A program made the translations under genes and the position numbers. Under the pieces are notes generated by a model. That model saw nothing but the letters and a program-made list of their open reading frames with translations. It was not told where the DNA came from and made no database searches. Below are positions 34,505 through 46,879 of a stretch of 64,000 bases of DNA, in pieces (the stretch's first letter is position 1; the number at the start of each line of letters is the position of its first letter). This stretch comes from Juglans regia (lineage: Eukaryota > Streptophyta > Magnoliopsida > Fagales > Juglandaceae). Where the stretch lies: the NCBI RefSeq assembly GCF_001411555.2, contig NW_023357374.1:273501-337500 (forward strand), given 5' to 3'.

Positions 34505-35780
34505 TTGCCCCAAATGACCTTGCCCACAAAGTCTGAGAACTCGTTGGCTAAGGTAGAATATTCCACCCAAGATGGTTCCTCCTCACCGTGCCATTTCACC
34601 AATACTTTGGTTACCGCATGATTTTTCTTCTTCTTCAGCCTCCTGTGCAATATTTCTACTGGTTTCGGCCGAATAACTCCATTCTTGTCCGTTGGTGGAA
34701 GAGTAACAACCAGCTTATTTGTTTCCCCCAATTTCTTCTTTAAGCAAGACACATGAAATAATGAATGTATCTTTGCCTCAAGAGGGAGCTCAAGCCGATA
34801 CGCAACAACACCGATCTTCTCCAACACTCTATATGGACCATAAAATCTGGGAGATAATTTCAAGTTCCTTCTTTGCACCATTGATTGCTGCTTGTACGGT
34901 TGTAACCTAAGGTAAACCCAATCTCCAATTTTGAAGCTTCTCTCAGTCCTCTTAAGATCTGTGAATTTCTTCATTCTATCTTGTGCTACTGCAGATTTGC
35001 ACGAAGGATGCAGATGATTTCGTCTCTGGTCTTCAAAGTATTTTCTACTTCTTGGAGTTGTGTGGTTCCTAGCATATAGGGAATTAATTTTGGAGGTGGG
35101 TAGCCATAGACAGATTGAAAAGGGGATAATTTAGTAGAGGCATGAGTGTTAGTGTTGTACCACCACTCAGCCAACGGAAGCCATTTAACCCATCCTTTTG
35201 GTTTGTCCCCTGAGAAACACCTGAGATAATGCTCAACCATCTTGTTGACAATCTCTGTCTGGCCATCCGTTTGAGGATGGTAAGCTGATGACAATTTCAA
35301 AGTGGTTCCTTGCAGCTTAAAGAGTTCCTTCCAAAATGTACTTGTAAAAGTAGGATCTCTATCAGTAACAATAGAATTAGGTAGCCCATGTAATTTAAAA
35401 ATATTGGCTAGGAACACCTGAACAATCTTGGAGGCAGAGTACGGATGAAAAATAGGAATGAAGTGAGCATACTTAGACAACCGATCCACTACCACCATAA
35501 TAACACTGTAGCTTTCGGAGTTGGGTAATCCTTCAATGAAATCAAGGGAAATGTCAGTCCATACCTTGGTAGGAATTGGCAATGGTTGTAGCAATCATGC
35601 CGGGTGCATATTCTCGGACTTATTTTGCTGACATACATCACATTCCTTGATAAACCTTCTGACCTCCTTCCTCATTCCTTCCCAATAAAATTCAGATTTA
35701 GCTTTGTGAAAAGTCTTGTGAAATCCTGAGTGTCCTCCTTGTGGGCTACTATGCAACAATTGAAGAATTTGTTCTCTCAA
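34505..35780 (-). pseudogene. integrase with chromodomain of element E (two stops)
   Basis: The HHCC finger (GGHSGFHKTFHKAKSEFYW, then CDVCQQNKSE) lies at 35780-35595, then a stop. The core follows at 35594-34986 with DISLDFIEGLP, IVTDRDPTF and DGQTEIVNK, so all three acidic residues (D, D, E) are present. After another stop the frame from 34974 shows the GPY/F part (LSPRFYGPYRVLEKIG) and a chromodomain (VLVKWHGEEEPSWVEYSTL). Chromodomains of this type steer insertion towards marked chromatin. Apart from the stops it is well conserved. Confidence 0.9.
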
Positions 35781-36034
35781 CTCCCTTGTGGCTGGAATGT
35801 ACAGTCTTCCTTTGTAAAATAATAATCCATCCCTCTGTTTATAATTTTGGGACTCAAGACTTCCTTGTTCTAGTTTTTTAATAATCTATTGTAATTTAGG
35901 ATCGGTATCATAACTAGTTTTGAGTTGATCCAACCAAGTATTAGCTAGGTCAGTAATAGCAGATAGCCTTCCCTCCTTCTAATCTTTCATTTTTCGGGAC
36001 AAGCCATCAGCAACCTTGTTTTCCTTTCCCTGTT

Positions 36035-37546
36035 TGTATTCTACCACAAACTCATATCCCAAAAGCTTGGTAATCCACTTTCGCTGAAGAGGAGTGCCCA
36101 CGTTTTGTTCTAGCAAGTATTTGAGGCTCTGCTGGTCCGTTTGTATCTTAAAGTTGTGTCCTAAAAGATAAGACCTTCATTTCTTCACTGCTAAGACCAA
36201 TGCCATCAACTCCTTCTCGTAGGTAGATAGATGCAAGGCTTTTCCCTGAATTGCTTGACTCATATAAGCTAATGGCCTGCCCTGTTGCATTAATACAACT
36301 CCAACACCAATACCAAAAGCATCACATTGTATAGTAAAAGGAACAGAAAAATCTGGTAAAGCTAAGACAAGAGGGTTAGTTACAGCATATTTAAGATCTT
36401 GAAAGGCCCCTTTTGCAAACTCGGTCCATTGGAAGGAATTCTTTTTTAGAATGGTTGTTAAAGGGGCTGCTATGAGTCCATATCCCTTATAAATTTTCTG
36501 TAATATCCAGTTAAACCTAGGAATCCTCTAAGGGATTTAATGCTGGTAGGAAATGGCCAATTAAGCATTGCTTCGATTTTGGTAGGTTCAGCTCGTACCC
36601 CATCTTTTGAGATTAGGTGACCAAGGTATTCAATTTCAGCACATCCAAAACAGCACTTAGATTTTTTTGCAGAAAACTGGTGTTGTTTTAAAATGTCCAA
36701 AACAGTTTGTAGATGATGAACATGGTCAGAAAGATTTTTGCTATAAACAAGAATGTCATCAAAAAATACCAATGTAAACTTTCATAAATAAGGTTTAAAG
36801 ATGTCATTCATAAGACTTTGGAAGGTTGCCGGGGCATTGGTAAGCCCAAAGGGCATTACCAAAAATTCATAATGGCCTTCATGGGTACGGAAGGCTGTTT
36901 TAGGAATATCCTCTGGGTGGACCCTAATTTGGTAATATCCTGACCTTAAATCCAGTTTACTAAAGATGGTTGATCCATGAAGTTCATCAAGAAGTTCATC
37001 AACTATAGGTATAGGAAATTTAACCTTAATGGTTTCTTTATTAAGGGCCCTATAGTCAACACAAAACCTCCAACTTCCATCATGTTTTCTCACTAATAGG
37101 ACCGGAGATGAAAATGGACTTTGACTAGGTCTAACAATACCAGATTGTAACATTTCATGGACTAATTTTTCAATTTCAAATTTTTGAAAGTAAGGGTATC
37201 TATAAGGTCCTACACAAACTGGTTTTGCATCTGGCTGTAACACAATATGGTGGTCATGATTTCGAGTAGGGGGCAAACCCTTGGGTTCTTAAAACACTTC
37301 TGGATATTTGTTAAGAAGATCATATATTATGGGCTCAACAGAAGTTTCAATGGACAGTAAGCTGGAATTTTGAGAATCAATAAGCTGAATAACTAGCCCT
37401 CTTTTATTTTGTCTAGAAACTTTACCAAATTTTTCTCCTTCTACTAATGAGATACCAGTTGGTAACATACCTTGCAATCTTCGGGATTTGTCTAAAACCG
37501 AGACCTCCATTTGAAGTCTTGAGAGATCCCAAAGGATAGGTCCCAA
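36035..37546 (-). pseudogene. reverse transcriptase and RNase H of element E (stops)
   Basis: The blocks at 37276-36782 ([33 protein letters not shown]) and 36772-36470 (catalytic LVFFDDILVYSK, SLRGFLGLTGYYRKF) are in one frame, separated by a TGA near 36779 at a former CGA. A further stop lies near 37286. RNase H (FTIQCDAFGIGVGVVLMQQG, then KIQTDQQSLKYLLEQ) runs to about 36035 with more stops and ends KENKVADGLSRK. The catalytic FxDD box is intact. Confidence 0.9.
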
Positions 37547-37615
37547 GGTTCAAAGCCATTGAACACCTAAAACAATATCGCATCCTCCTAGGGTCAAAAT
37601 ATAAAAATCAATGCT

Positions 37616-38912
37616 CTAGAGATTACCCTGCATATGTAGAGGTACTGCAACACAACTCCCTTCACTACGAACTGCCTCTCCATTAGCCACTTTGATAGAG
37701 AGCCCTTCAGTTGGATTAAATGGTAGGTGAGCTTTTTGAATAACAGATGGGTCCATTAAATTGTGTGTACTCCCCGTATCAACCAAAATTACTACTGCCC
37801 GACCACAAATGTGCCCCAAGAATCTAATTGGTTTTGGGTTTGGTTATCCCAATAATGCATGGATAGATATTCCGGGTTCTAACTCCACTATAGGTGTTTC
37901 CTCCTTAGATTTGCTTGCATTCCCTTCTGCCACTTCAAAGTTGGGTACCTCATCATGACTTGATCCATCACACTCCATAATAAACAATCGGGCTGATTTG
38001 CACTTATGCCCCAGGGCCCATTTTTCATCACAATTATAACAAAGTCCCTTGTCCCGTCGCTCCTTCATTTGGCTAGGTGATAGTCTTTGGACCGGAACAA
38101 TGGCCCTTTTTTCAGGTGGGCTTGGGGGCCCAATAGCCAAACGGGTAGGAACAGGTCCTAGCCTTGCAGTTCTTCTTAGAGCAGCCACATTCTCTTCCTG
38201 CATTTTTTGATAATCCAAAAGCAACATGTAAATTTGTAGGATTAAGCATACGTACCATAAACTGAATATCTTCCTGCAACCCACTTAGGAAACAACTGAG
38301 TTTGTAAGACTCAGCCAATCCTCTAAGTTGATTTGAAAGAGCCTCAAATTGACTCTTATAATCCTCCACTGTTGAAGTTTGCTTTAGCCGAATGAGAGTT
38401 TCCATGGGGTCTTCCTAAGGTGCTGATCCAAACCTTGTCTGAAGTACTCGTACAAATCCTTCCCAACTACTAATTCCCCCTGCAGCTTCAAGGTCCTGGA
38501 ACCAAAGTAAGGCCTTCCCTTCCATATGGAAGGATGCCAATAGAACTCTATGATGTGGATTTGTTTGATGGTAATTGAAGAATTGATTAGCTCGATAGAC
38601 CCACCCGTTAGGATCTTTTCCATCAAATTTTGGAAAATCCAACCGCACTGCACGAGTCTGAATGCCGCCATTATCTTCAAAAAGAGGGTTATTCACTTGT
38701 CGGTTAGATCCTTCTGGGTCATCAGAATCATGCTTAGTCTTCATCTGCACCAATGCCTCCACATTTGAGGCAACTACTTTTAATTGCTGGGCCAACCCCT
38801 CCACCATGTGTTGCAAAGAATAATGATTTTTCTTATATTGCTCTTGATTTTGTTTGACAGCTGCCAAAGACTCTGCAAGCTGGGAATATCTAGTACCTGC
38901 ACCCTCAGCCAT
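37616..38912 (-). pseudogene. gag and protease of element E (stops and a frameshift)
   Basis: The start is ATG at 38912 (MAEGAGTRYSQLAES), 27 bases after the 5' LTR. The gag core has LDFPKFDGKDPNGWVYRANQ and FHMEGKALLWFQDLE. A TAG follows at about 38412, and a frameshift near 38240 breaks the second half. The zinc knuckle is CYNCDEKWALGHKC. The protease at 37819-37616 has VILVDTGSTHNLMD, with the catalytic D-T-G-S intact, after a stop near 37842. Confidence 0.88.
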
Positions 38913-38923
38913 TGGAACGACCT

Positions 38924-38939
38924 GTCTCTGAATACCAAT
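38924..38939 (-). promoter_or_regulatory. primer-binding site of element E
   Basis: On the minus strand TTGGTATTCAGAGAC adjoins the 5' LTR end. It is the initiator tRNA-Met site TGGTATCAGAGC with one extra T and one extra A, a common decay of this motif. Confidence 0.8.
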
Positions 38940-39359
38940 TGTCAAGTTCAAGTTAAGAAGAAAAGGATTAGTTCGAGGAAATCCACAACCTCCAAGACTT
39001 ACTGACTGCAACTGTTTTCATATCCTTTCTCATTAACATGAAAGACTTAAATACAATTGGAAAATAACAAAATAACGGATTACAATGACTCAATCCATAA
39101 AAATAGCATAACTACGTTGATATTCAGCAACCCAACTATGCTGATACTCAGCTAACAACCCAACCTGAAGACCTATTCTTAAGCCAAGATACTTGACGGT
39201 GAACCAACAGATTAAGAACAAGTCTTATTCTGATGTCCACGTACATTTATTGGACCCAACTAAACAGACTTGAGTGGACTCAATTTCTACTGGACTACAT
39301 AATAATAAACCGATAGGGCCTTTTGTGCAAACCATGACCCAACCCATACGCAAATGACA
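38940..39359 (-). repeat. 5' LTR of element E
   Basis: It is 420 bp with TGTCATTTGCG at its start (39359, minus strand) and GAACTTGACA at its end (38940). Compared with the 3' LTR there are scattered single-base changes, for example near 39050, 39085 and 39140. Confidence 0.95.
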
Positions 39360-39364
39360 TTTCC

Positions 39365-41201
39365 CTTCCTCCACAACGGGCGTTGGCCCTATCTCTCTCC
39401 TCTGTCAATTTTTTATCTACGACAGAGATAACCATCACAGGGAGGGTCGGAAAACCATTCAAGCCGCCAGAAAGTTTCGGCCCAATCACCATCACACTCG
39501 ATAAGACCACGCTAATTCTTCTTCTTTTTTTTTTCTTGAGCCTAACGAAGCCTAAATTATTTTCTGCTACACAGAAACCTTCGTCGTCATAGCCTCGGTG
39601 CAACCACCAGTTTCCTCACAATCTCTCTTCCCTCTGGGTGAGTCTTTCACATGGCTTTCCCTCAAGTGAATATTTTTTTTTCCCTCTCGGCACTGAACCC
39701 TTTTTGCTTGCAAATTGTTTTCTTCTTTAACGTGTGATATGTACCTTTAATTGTTAAATCAAATCATGTTATTTTCCCTGTAGCCTTCCTTTGTAAAGCA
39801 TAAAAGCAAGTCAAATTTGCTTTTGTCTATACAGTAGTCTCCCTCTATAAACCATAAGCAGGTCATATTTGCTTCTTAAATCTTAATGGCTAAATTACGT
39901 TACAACCCTTTTTCTTTTTCAAAAAAAACTTTATTCTTTTCAAGATTGAGATTTGCCTCTAGCTTTTCCGTAAGACACATGTAGAGTTGAAATTATTACA
40001 AAAATTCCATCTAGCCTTTCCAGTAAAACATAACCCACGTACCAATTTGAATACTTTATTATATTATTGCTTTTGAATTCTAAATCATGACAAAAAAGTG
40101 ATTGCCTCTAAGCTTTGGGCTTGATTTCACGTGAATTTGTTTTAGTTTGGACTCTATTTTTATGAGAATGACACTTATATTATTTTATGGCAGTTAAAAT
40201 ATAGGAAAATGATAGGGATGCCACTAGGGGATCCCGCTCATCCTCCCGCTCACCTTTTTTTTTTTTTAAGTTTTTTTTTAGTGATTAAGAAAATATTATT
40301 TAATAATATTATAATTTTTTTTTAAATATTTAAAAGTGTTAAAAAATTATATGAAAAAAAAAGTTTTAGATATAATGTATATCTAAATATAGATCTAAAA
40401 AAATCCACTTAAATAACCGTCTGCGCATTGCGCGGGTTATGGAATAAACGAGTTGAGCAAAATACGAATTTGACCAAGTCAATCTCGTGCACGTTCTCAA
40501 GTTGTCTTGTTTATTTATAATCCTAAACAAGGGAGTTATAATAAAATAAAGGAAAATGCCAGAACTCCCCGTTGGGGGCTGGAACTCTAGTATATTTTAT
40601 TACGTGTATTTTTTAATTTTTTTTATATAAATTTTTTTAATAATTTTGGATATTTTTAAAAAGATAAAAAAATTTTATAATATTATTAAGTAATACTTTT
40701 TTAATCATGAAGTAAAATAAAAAAATATATTTTTTATAATTTTTTATTTTATTTCGTAATTAAGAAAATATTTTTTAATATTTTTTTTTTACTTTTTAAT
40801 TAAGAAAGTATTTTTAATGATATTTTAAATTTATTTTATTTTTTAAAATTATTAAAAAAATCTATATAAAAAATAAATAATAAAATGTAATAATATATAT
40901 ACCTACAACCTGTTTACAATAATTTTATAACTCATTTTATAATCGATCAATGCAATTATATCACTTCACTAAAAATAACTTTAATTTTACATAATTATCG
41001 TCCATGTGAAATAGCGTTGTAAAATAATTGTAGAAAAGTTGTAAGTTTGTCATTTTCAAATTATTAAATGACACCTTGTCTCTGAGGAATCCCAACCAAT
41101 ATTTATCAACAAGAACATAATCATACATATATGCATTCATTCGTTTTAATACATAAAGTATTTATGCACATAAACATACTTTCATATATACATATATACA
41201 T
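39365..41201. other. intergenic region beside element E and downstream of FRO
   Basis: 39365-39640 continues the locus that element E interrupted. It is CT-rich and ends CTCTGGGTGAGTC at about 39630, another donor-like site, but no conserved protein is seen. 39640-40200 looks intron-like or intergenic. At about 40200-40430 and 40550-40905 there are two short AT-rich elements (see the fold-back feature). No gene is recognised here. Confidence 0.55.
40590..40905. repeat. AT-rich fold-back element (MITE-like)
   Basis: The left arm (TATTTTATTACGTGTATTTT, 40593 on) is nearly the reverse complement of the right arm (ending AATAATAAAATGTAATAATA, about 40902). The pairing continues inward to the centre near 40732, so the whole 315 bp can form one hairpin. 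A related half-copy lies at about 40260-40380. Target duplications cannot be made out in AT-rich sequence. Confidence 0.65.
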
Positions 41202-41203
41202 TC

Positions 41204-41226
41204 ATATATATATATATATATATATA
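41204..41226. repeat. (TA)n microsatellite
   Basis: About eleven TA units lie 75 bases beyond the FRO stop codon, in the 3' flank or 3' UTR of the gene. Confidence 0.95.
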
Positions 41227-41301
41227 CACGTCTCAACTTGGCATATTTGGGTCTTCAAAACTAATTGATTACACCAAGGAGAAGATAAATGAAGGTGGTG
41301 A

Positions 41302-44300
41302 CTACAGATCAAAACTATGGCTGTTGAAATGGAAGATTGGATCATTTCGTTGTCTCCCAAGACTGTGTGACCTAATTTCTTTAGCAACACTTGACTGAAG
41401 AGTTGGAGGACCACACACAATGACACCGACATCAACACGACCCCATTTCTCGGATATATTCTCAAATATCTCTGCAGTAATACAAACAATGGGAGCAAAA
41501 AACAAAATAAAAGCCTCTAGTTATGAATAAGAAGGTTAAACTTAGTCATTAATTAAGATTCCATAGTCTTTTTGCATTCTTTTGTTATTTTACATTTTGA
41601 GCAGAAATTGACAAGCCATACCTTTGAAGTCTGGTCTTGAACCATAGTAAGTTTGGGCTGAACTCGCTAGGGTGTTCTGACTTGAATCCTTGTGAGCTAC
41701 ATTTGAATTATGCTGCATTTTGCCAACCTTTAGCCTATCATCCTCCCCTTCCTCCCTGCTTGCATTTTTCCTTTCCCAAAGATGCCATAAACCTACCACA
41801 AGACCCCCAACGACAAAGACACTTGCAAGCATGCAAATGATGAAAAGAAGCCCTTTGTACCACCATGAAGATATGTTAAAAGGGTTTATGTAGAATATAT
41901 CCACTAAACCCATTAAGATAACTAATCCTATTGTAGATGAAATAACATATAGTCCAGACCATATACTATTTCCTGTACCAACCAAAACAGACATGCTGCA
42001 TCTATCTGACGCAGAGCAGAGAGGTGTGTTCATAGCCTTGTTAACTGTACCCTCTTCCTGCAGATAACAGCCATTAAAGGCCACAAAGTGAACAACAGAA
42101 TTCTAGGCCATAGTACGAGAAGAAAATCTCACAAGAAGAAGAAACTACAATGGCGAGATTTAACAAAACCTACCAGAGGAGGTTCTGACTCTTGAGTGAC
42201 ATATATGTTAATCTCAAGATTTAGTCTATTTGAGAACAATGGACAGATCGACTCCATGTCAATGGTAGAAACAAGAGAAAGCTCGTTCGATCTTTTCACA
42301 GCCCAAACAATCGAGATGTTCTGAAGTAGGCAGCGTTTTCCCTCCCTTAAACTATGGAGAATATCACTCAAGACAGCCAGAAATGGTGAAATCCCAATGC
42401 CACCTGCTACCAAAATAAGGTTTTCATACCTACAGAATAAAAGGGTGAAGTCAGTTCATTAATAACAGACAATGAAATAAAGTTAAACTGGATATCTAGT
42501 AAAGTATAGTCGACTCTTTTGTGCATACATCAAGTGATAAGGTACTTCATGCCCATAAGGCCCCTCTACTGAAGCTGTCATCAGTGTTAGAGGCTGGAGA
42601 TCCTCCTTGTCTTCCTCATTCTGCAGCTCAGCATTGGAACTATTTAAGATATTCCCTTTGAGCTTTGCGGTCCAATCCCCAAGAACTTTTATGAGAATGG
42701 AAAGATGATATTTACCATCCAGAGGACTAGATGAAACACTGTAAGGATGCCACTGCAGCCAAGATAATTCTCGAACTTGCAGGAAAATAAAACTGAGGGC
42801 ATTGTACCGCAGACCTACATTGTCAAGCAGAGAAATGTGACACAATTATGGAAATAACATACAAACAAGTAAACTAGAAGTTAGTGAGAACCACTATTAC
42901 TTGCAGGTTTTGAAAGGACCAATTCCACTGTTCCACACGGAAGGCACTTGGCTGAAATTATATCAACAGTCTTCCGTGACTGGCAGAATCTCAGAAAACG
43001 ATCAAGTATAAACAGAAATATTCCTCCAGCAGATATGCTGAAAATGAAATCACCAACATGCAGAGCTAAAAAGATAACAAACACGATGTATAGTTGGTGG
43101 GTGTAGAAGAACAACTCAAACTTGTTCTTTCTCACTGGATGAAGTGACGTCACCCACATCATTAGACCAGCTAAAAGACTAATAACTCCTGCAAGATTGG
43201 CAACGCCAATATCTTTCCACTCCAATATCTGCAAGAAACAATTGAAGTAGTTTTATCAGCTTCATATGTCCCTATCTATCTTTCCACCAAAGCCTTCTTA
43301 AATAAGTTCTATGAAACATGACAAAGCAGACGGTTTAGGGTGTTGAGAAGGTGTACCAAGTAGATGGCTTTTTGTCAATTTTCTTCTTTACAGCCACTCA
43401 ACTACTTACTCAGCCTCTAAATTAGCTTTTGAAGAAGAGGCTGAAGTCAGTACGACAGATTCTACCCTTGTCAAAATGGCTTGAATAGCATAGGGTCTGA
43501 ATTTATGTGAACGGCATTAAATTAAAGTGCGACACATCAAACACATTTGTAGTAATACTATCATGTATCTATATGTTTAAGTAATATTTGCTTGGTTTCT
43601 TCCAAACTGAGGAACCCTTGTTGCAGGCACCAGCATACAGAGACACTGAACTATAAATAAGATAAAAGTCTACCACAAGAAGCCAAGCCAGAAGTGACTC
43701 ACCTCTATTCCTATATATATACATATGCACATAATTTTTTAAGGGTACCACAAAATGGTTATCATATAAATGGTTTTGTCACATTAAGAATCAGAAAACA
43801 TACAAGGGACAGAAAAAGTCATCAAACAATGATGGTCAATCGCTGCTTGACAAGTTTTTGTGTGCTTAATGTAATCAATAGATTAAGAAGAATGGAGACA
43901 TTTTTCACAAAAAATATGGTCCACACAATTAGTCCACCCTTTACCAAAGTCTCCTGGTTCAATAGCTACATTTCAACCCCACAACTAACACAGTACACCA
44001 TCTCACACCTTAAGTCCATACTTCTCAAGATTAATGCCATTATCAGATTGCAACTCCCACCTATATCCCAGCTAATTCATTGTTAATGAGGCTTCTGATC
44101 TAGCTACCGTGCCAACAAGAGTAACAGTGAATGCCCGAGATTGTTCTATGAAACTCTAGCCAATCTTGTTAGTGATCACATAGCTCTCTCATCATTTCAA
44201 TATTTCTCAATCTAACATAATCTGTATTCTACTACCCTCACATTAGAAACTAACAACTCAAGGTAATTTGTGCGTATGAATTATGAATAAAATATTTTTA

Positions 44301-46669
44301 CTAAGTGTTGCGAATGAAAACAACCAAAGTAGAAGGCAATGTCCTTCAGGATCATTTTCAAGTGGCTTTAAATCATATTAACAAAAACAACACCCTCTTA
44401 CCCTAAAAGATGGCATGTTTTCCTTTTAAGGCTGTCTACCAATATACGACTGTTTCCAAAAATGAAAGCTTTTATTTGGACTCATCTTTGTTCAAATTTA
44501 AAACCACCTTTTTTGGACTACCTAAGAGAATTTTAGAAAGAATAGTTGTTTCCCAAAAATGTTCCAATTTATGAACTTTCATCTCATGGGCCAGAGAGAA
44601 TAGTTGCTACTACCACACAGCACTTCCCAATCAATAAATCTTCAAATCTTTGCCTCTTTTAAAGTAATGCTCCTAATTTTTGTTGCCAACTTCCCATTTT
44701 CAATTATCGCTGCCTTTTCCCCTGCATGTGCCTTTTGTGTTGATTTACTGAAAATAGAATTTGCTTCTCCCAGCAAAAAAAAAAAGGAAAAAAAACCAAT
44801 ACATGTACATGTATCCACAAAAGAAAAGGAACATTTATCCCAATACATAAGAAAATAAATTACAGCATTAGCACTCACTTCTTGTATGAGGTGGCCCTCA
44901 ATTGCCCACGCAATGACATAGAATAGTCCATGTAGAGTAAAGAGCAGCATCGTAAGATGTCCAAGCCATACATGATATCTTGTCGCGTGCTCAAAAGGGA
45001 TATCTATAAGGCGGAGAAGAACCGATCCCCTTGCAATTGGAAGAAACAAAAAGGCGATGCAATACAATCCAATCGAACCAAAGCGAAGTCCCAGAAATTC
45101 CAAAATAAAACAACTGAAATTTCAATAAGCAATGCTCTCAGCCGACTAAACCAATCTTCATGCAAATAAGGAATTTAGAAAGCTACTGACTAGATGCACA
45201 TTTTGATGGATTTAAGTATCTCATATGGTAGTAATTGTTTTATGACAACACTTTAGTACAAAAAAGAGTAGAATGAAAAAAGGAAAAATACTAGAGACAG
45301 TATTACTTGTTGACCGTAACTTTAAGAACTAGAAGTAATCAAAGTTCAAACATAGCATCATGCTTTTGTCAACCCAACCTAATGAAAGTAGGTCCATATT
45401 TGCCAGATGCAAAAGTGAAAGTAGAAGATTCAAGAAGCAATAACGTGATTGAGAACAACTTTAATAGGTGTGGAAATACAAATACTTATTGGAGATTCAA
45501 AAATGAAAAAGGGAAGGGTTGAAATGGAACATGTCACACTACCTATCCTTTCCAGAGCAAAGTATAGTGTATGAAACCACTGAAAAAGATTTAATGCGTT
45601 CTATCCTTCCAACTCAATCTAACCCCAACACCCTACACCCCCAAAAAAATAAACAAAAAGAAAAAGAAAAAAGATGTCATCTTCTTGCAGTAATTGAAGG
45701 AAGAAATGTGTTAAAAGCCCATTGCAGGAATGGGAAATGCAGCTCAGCAAAGATGCCATCGGATTACAGTAATTGGAGCATCGTCTTAACATAAAGGCTG
45801 TTGTTTAGGTAAGATTTTTGTGGAGCCAAAAATAAAAGACTAATTTAAGAGGTTAAATGCAGAAATAAAGCAGAGCCTAAAATAAATTAGTGATTTCTGC
45901 TCGAATAAATGACAACTGAACAAAGCTAATGAGAAACATAACATATCGTACCTCTTCTGTTCAAAAGTAAATGGGAACTGAGATACAGAGATGAGTATCT
46001 GCATGGTATATGCATATACAGCCCAGATAACGTACACGAGAAAGAGGAGAATCCCAATAAACTCGGTAGCAGAAACAACTCCAAATGGCCCATCAACAAG
46101 AACAGGGAAAGTCCACAAGCGGAAACTTGGATTTTTTGCAGCCTTCTTCCTACAAGTAAAAGCTTCAAGTTAGAGAACAATCTAACTTGTGAGGCATAGA
46201 TTCAATCGCGGGTTAACAAGGACAACTTGGAGAACATAAAAACTCTTCAATTCATAAACACGTACTCGGGAAGCTCCTCTTTCGCAGTAATGATAAGATA
46301 AACTATGGCAAGGAAGGCAATAACAAGAATTGGACCGCTGAACAACATGAATATGCTTCCTGCAGGTTACACTATTAGAACAAGAAGCAGAAAACATCAC
46401 GTAGGGGAAAAAAAGGAGAGAAGAGAGTTAAACTACCGACCTGTAATTCCAAAAACAGTACCCCTTGTGGTTTGTATCCATTTCTCGAACAATTGATTAA
46501 CAAATTGTGCGGGAAACAGGAAAATAAGAGCAACCCATGCAATGAAAATGTCCCACATGATGAACTTGAGAATCCACTTGGCCCAGGACACATAGAAAGG
46601 TGTCTTCTTGACATAATCAGCACCTCGACTCAGAAGAGGTTTCTCAACAGATTGTTCATCCATGGGCAT
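41302..46669 (-). CDS. FRO7: ferric reduction oxidase, FRO6/FRO7-like, nine exons
   Basis: Exons on the minus strand: 46669-46441, 46359-46266, 46149-45952, 45113-44879, 43228-42901, 42814-42529, 42429-42174, 42057-41622 and 41471-41302. All introns are GT-AG, and the joined frame is 743 codons plus stop, as expected for FRO6/FRO7 (about 740). It is a membrane flavocytochrome that passes electrons from NADPH through FAD and two hemes to Fe(III). Heme histidines are H221/H235 (13 residues between) and H296/H309 (12 between), the NOX/FRE pattern. The FAD site is HPYSVSSSP (about 384), [15 protein letters not shown] (464) and CGPPTL (707); the C-terminus is [11 protein letters not shown] at 46669 (MPMDEQ) or 46663 (MDEQ) may start it. 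FRO7 acts in chloroplasts and FRO6 at the plasma membrane; which one this is remains open. Confidence 0.93.
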
Positions 46670-46747
46670 AAATTTCCTCTCTCTCTCAAATGGCTTCCTT
46701 CTGGCAAAACCAATCACCCCAATGCCACCAGATGGGGCAAAAGCAAC

Positions 46748-46754
46748 ATTTATA
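46748..46754 (-). promoter_or_regulatory. probable TATA box of the FRO gene
   Basis: TATAAAT on the minus strand lies 80 bases upstream of the first ATG (46669). A start of transcription about 30 bases downstream would be near 46720. That leaves a 5' UTR of about 50 bases and supports a start at 46669 or 46663. It is the only good TATA match in this flank. Confidence 0.5.
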
Positions 46755-46879
46755 CAGAAAGACTTGGAAAGAAGACGTCAGTGTTGAGGAACCCATTACC
46801 ATCTGAACCTGTTAATTCCGAGAATGTGTCAATTGTACGGAACAATAATTCTGGACCACTAATGCTCGTTACCTAATCT

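Larger units (their letters stand above)
34071..39359 (-). mobile_element. complete Reina-type gypsy chromovirus element E (defective)
   Basis: Two LTRs of 434 and 420 bp start TGTCA and end TGACA on the minus strand. TTTCC is duplicated at 34066-34070 and 39360-39364. The internal order is primer site, gag, protease, RT, RNase H, integrase, chromodomain, then a purine tract before the 3' LTR (TTTGGGGCAA at 34505-34514). Small size, short LTRs and a chromodomain fit the Reina lineage. Aligned by eye the LTRs differ by about ten substitutions and a few short indels, so insertion is not very recent. In-frame stops occur at several points, mostly explained by C to T changes. Confidence 0.95.

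Noticed and set aside
46670..46717. Upstream extension of the FRO frame to 46717
   Set aside because: The codon there is GTG, not ATG, and it lies about where transcription should start, so ATG at 46669 or 46663 is preferred.
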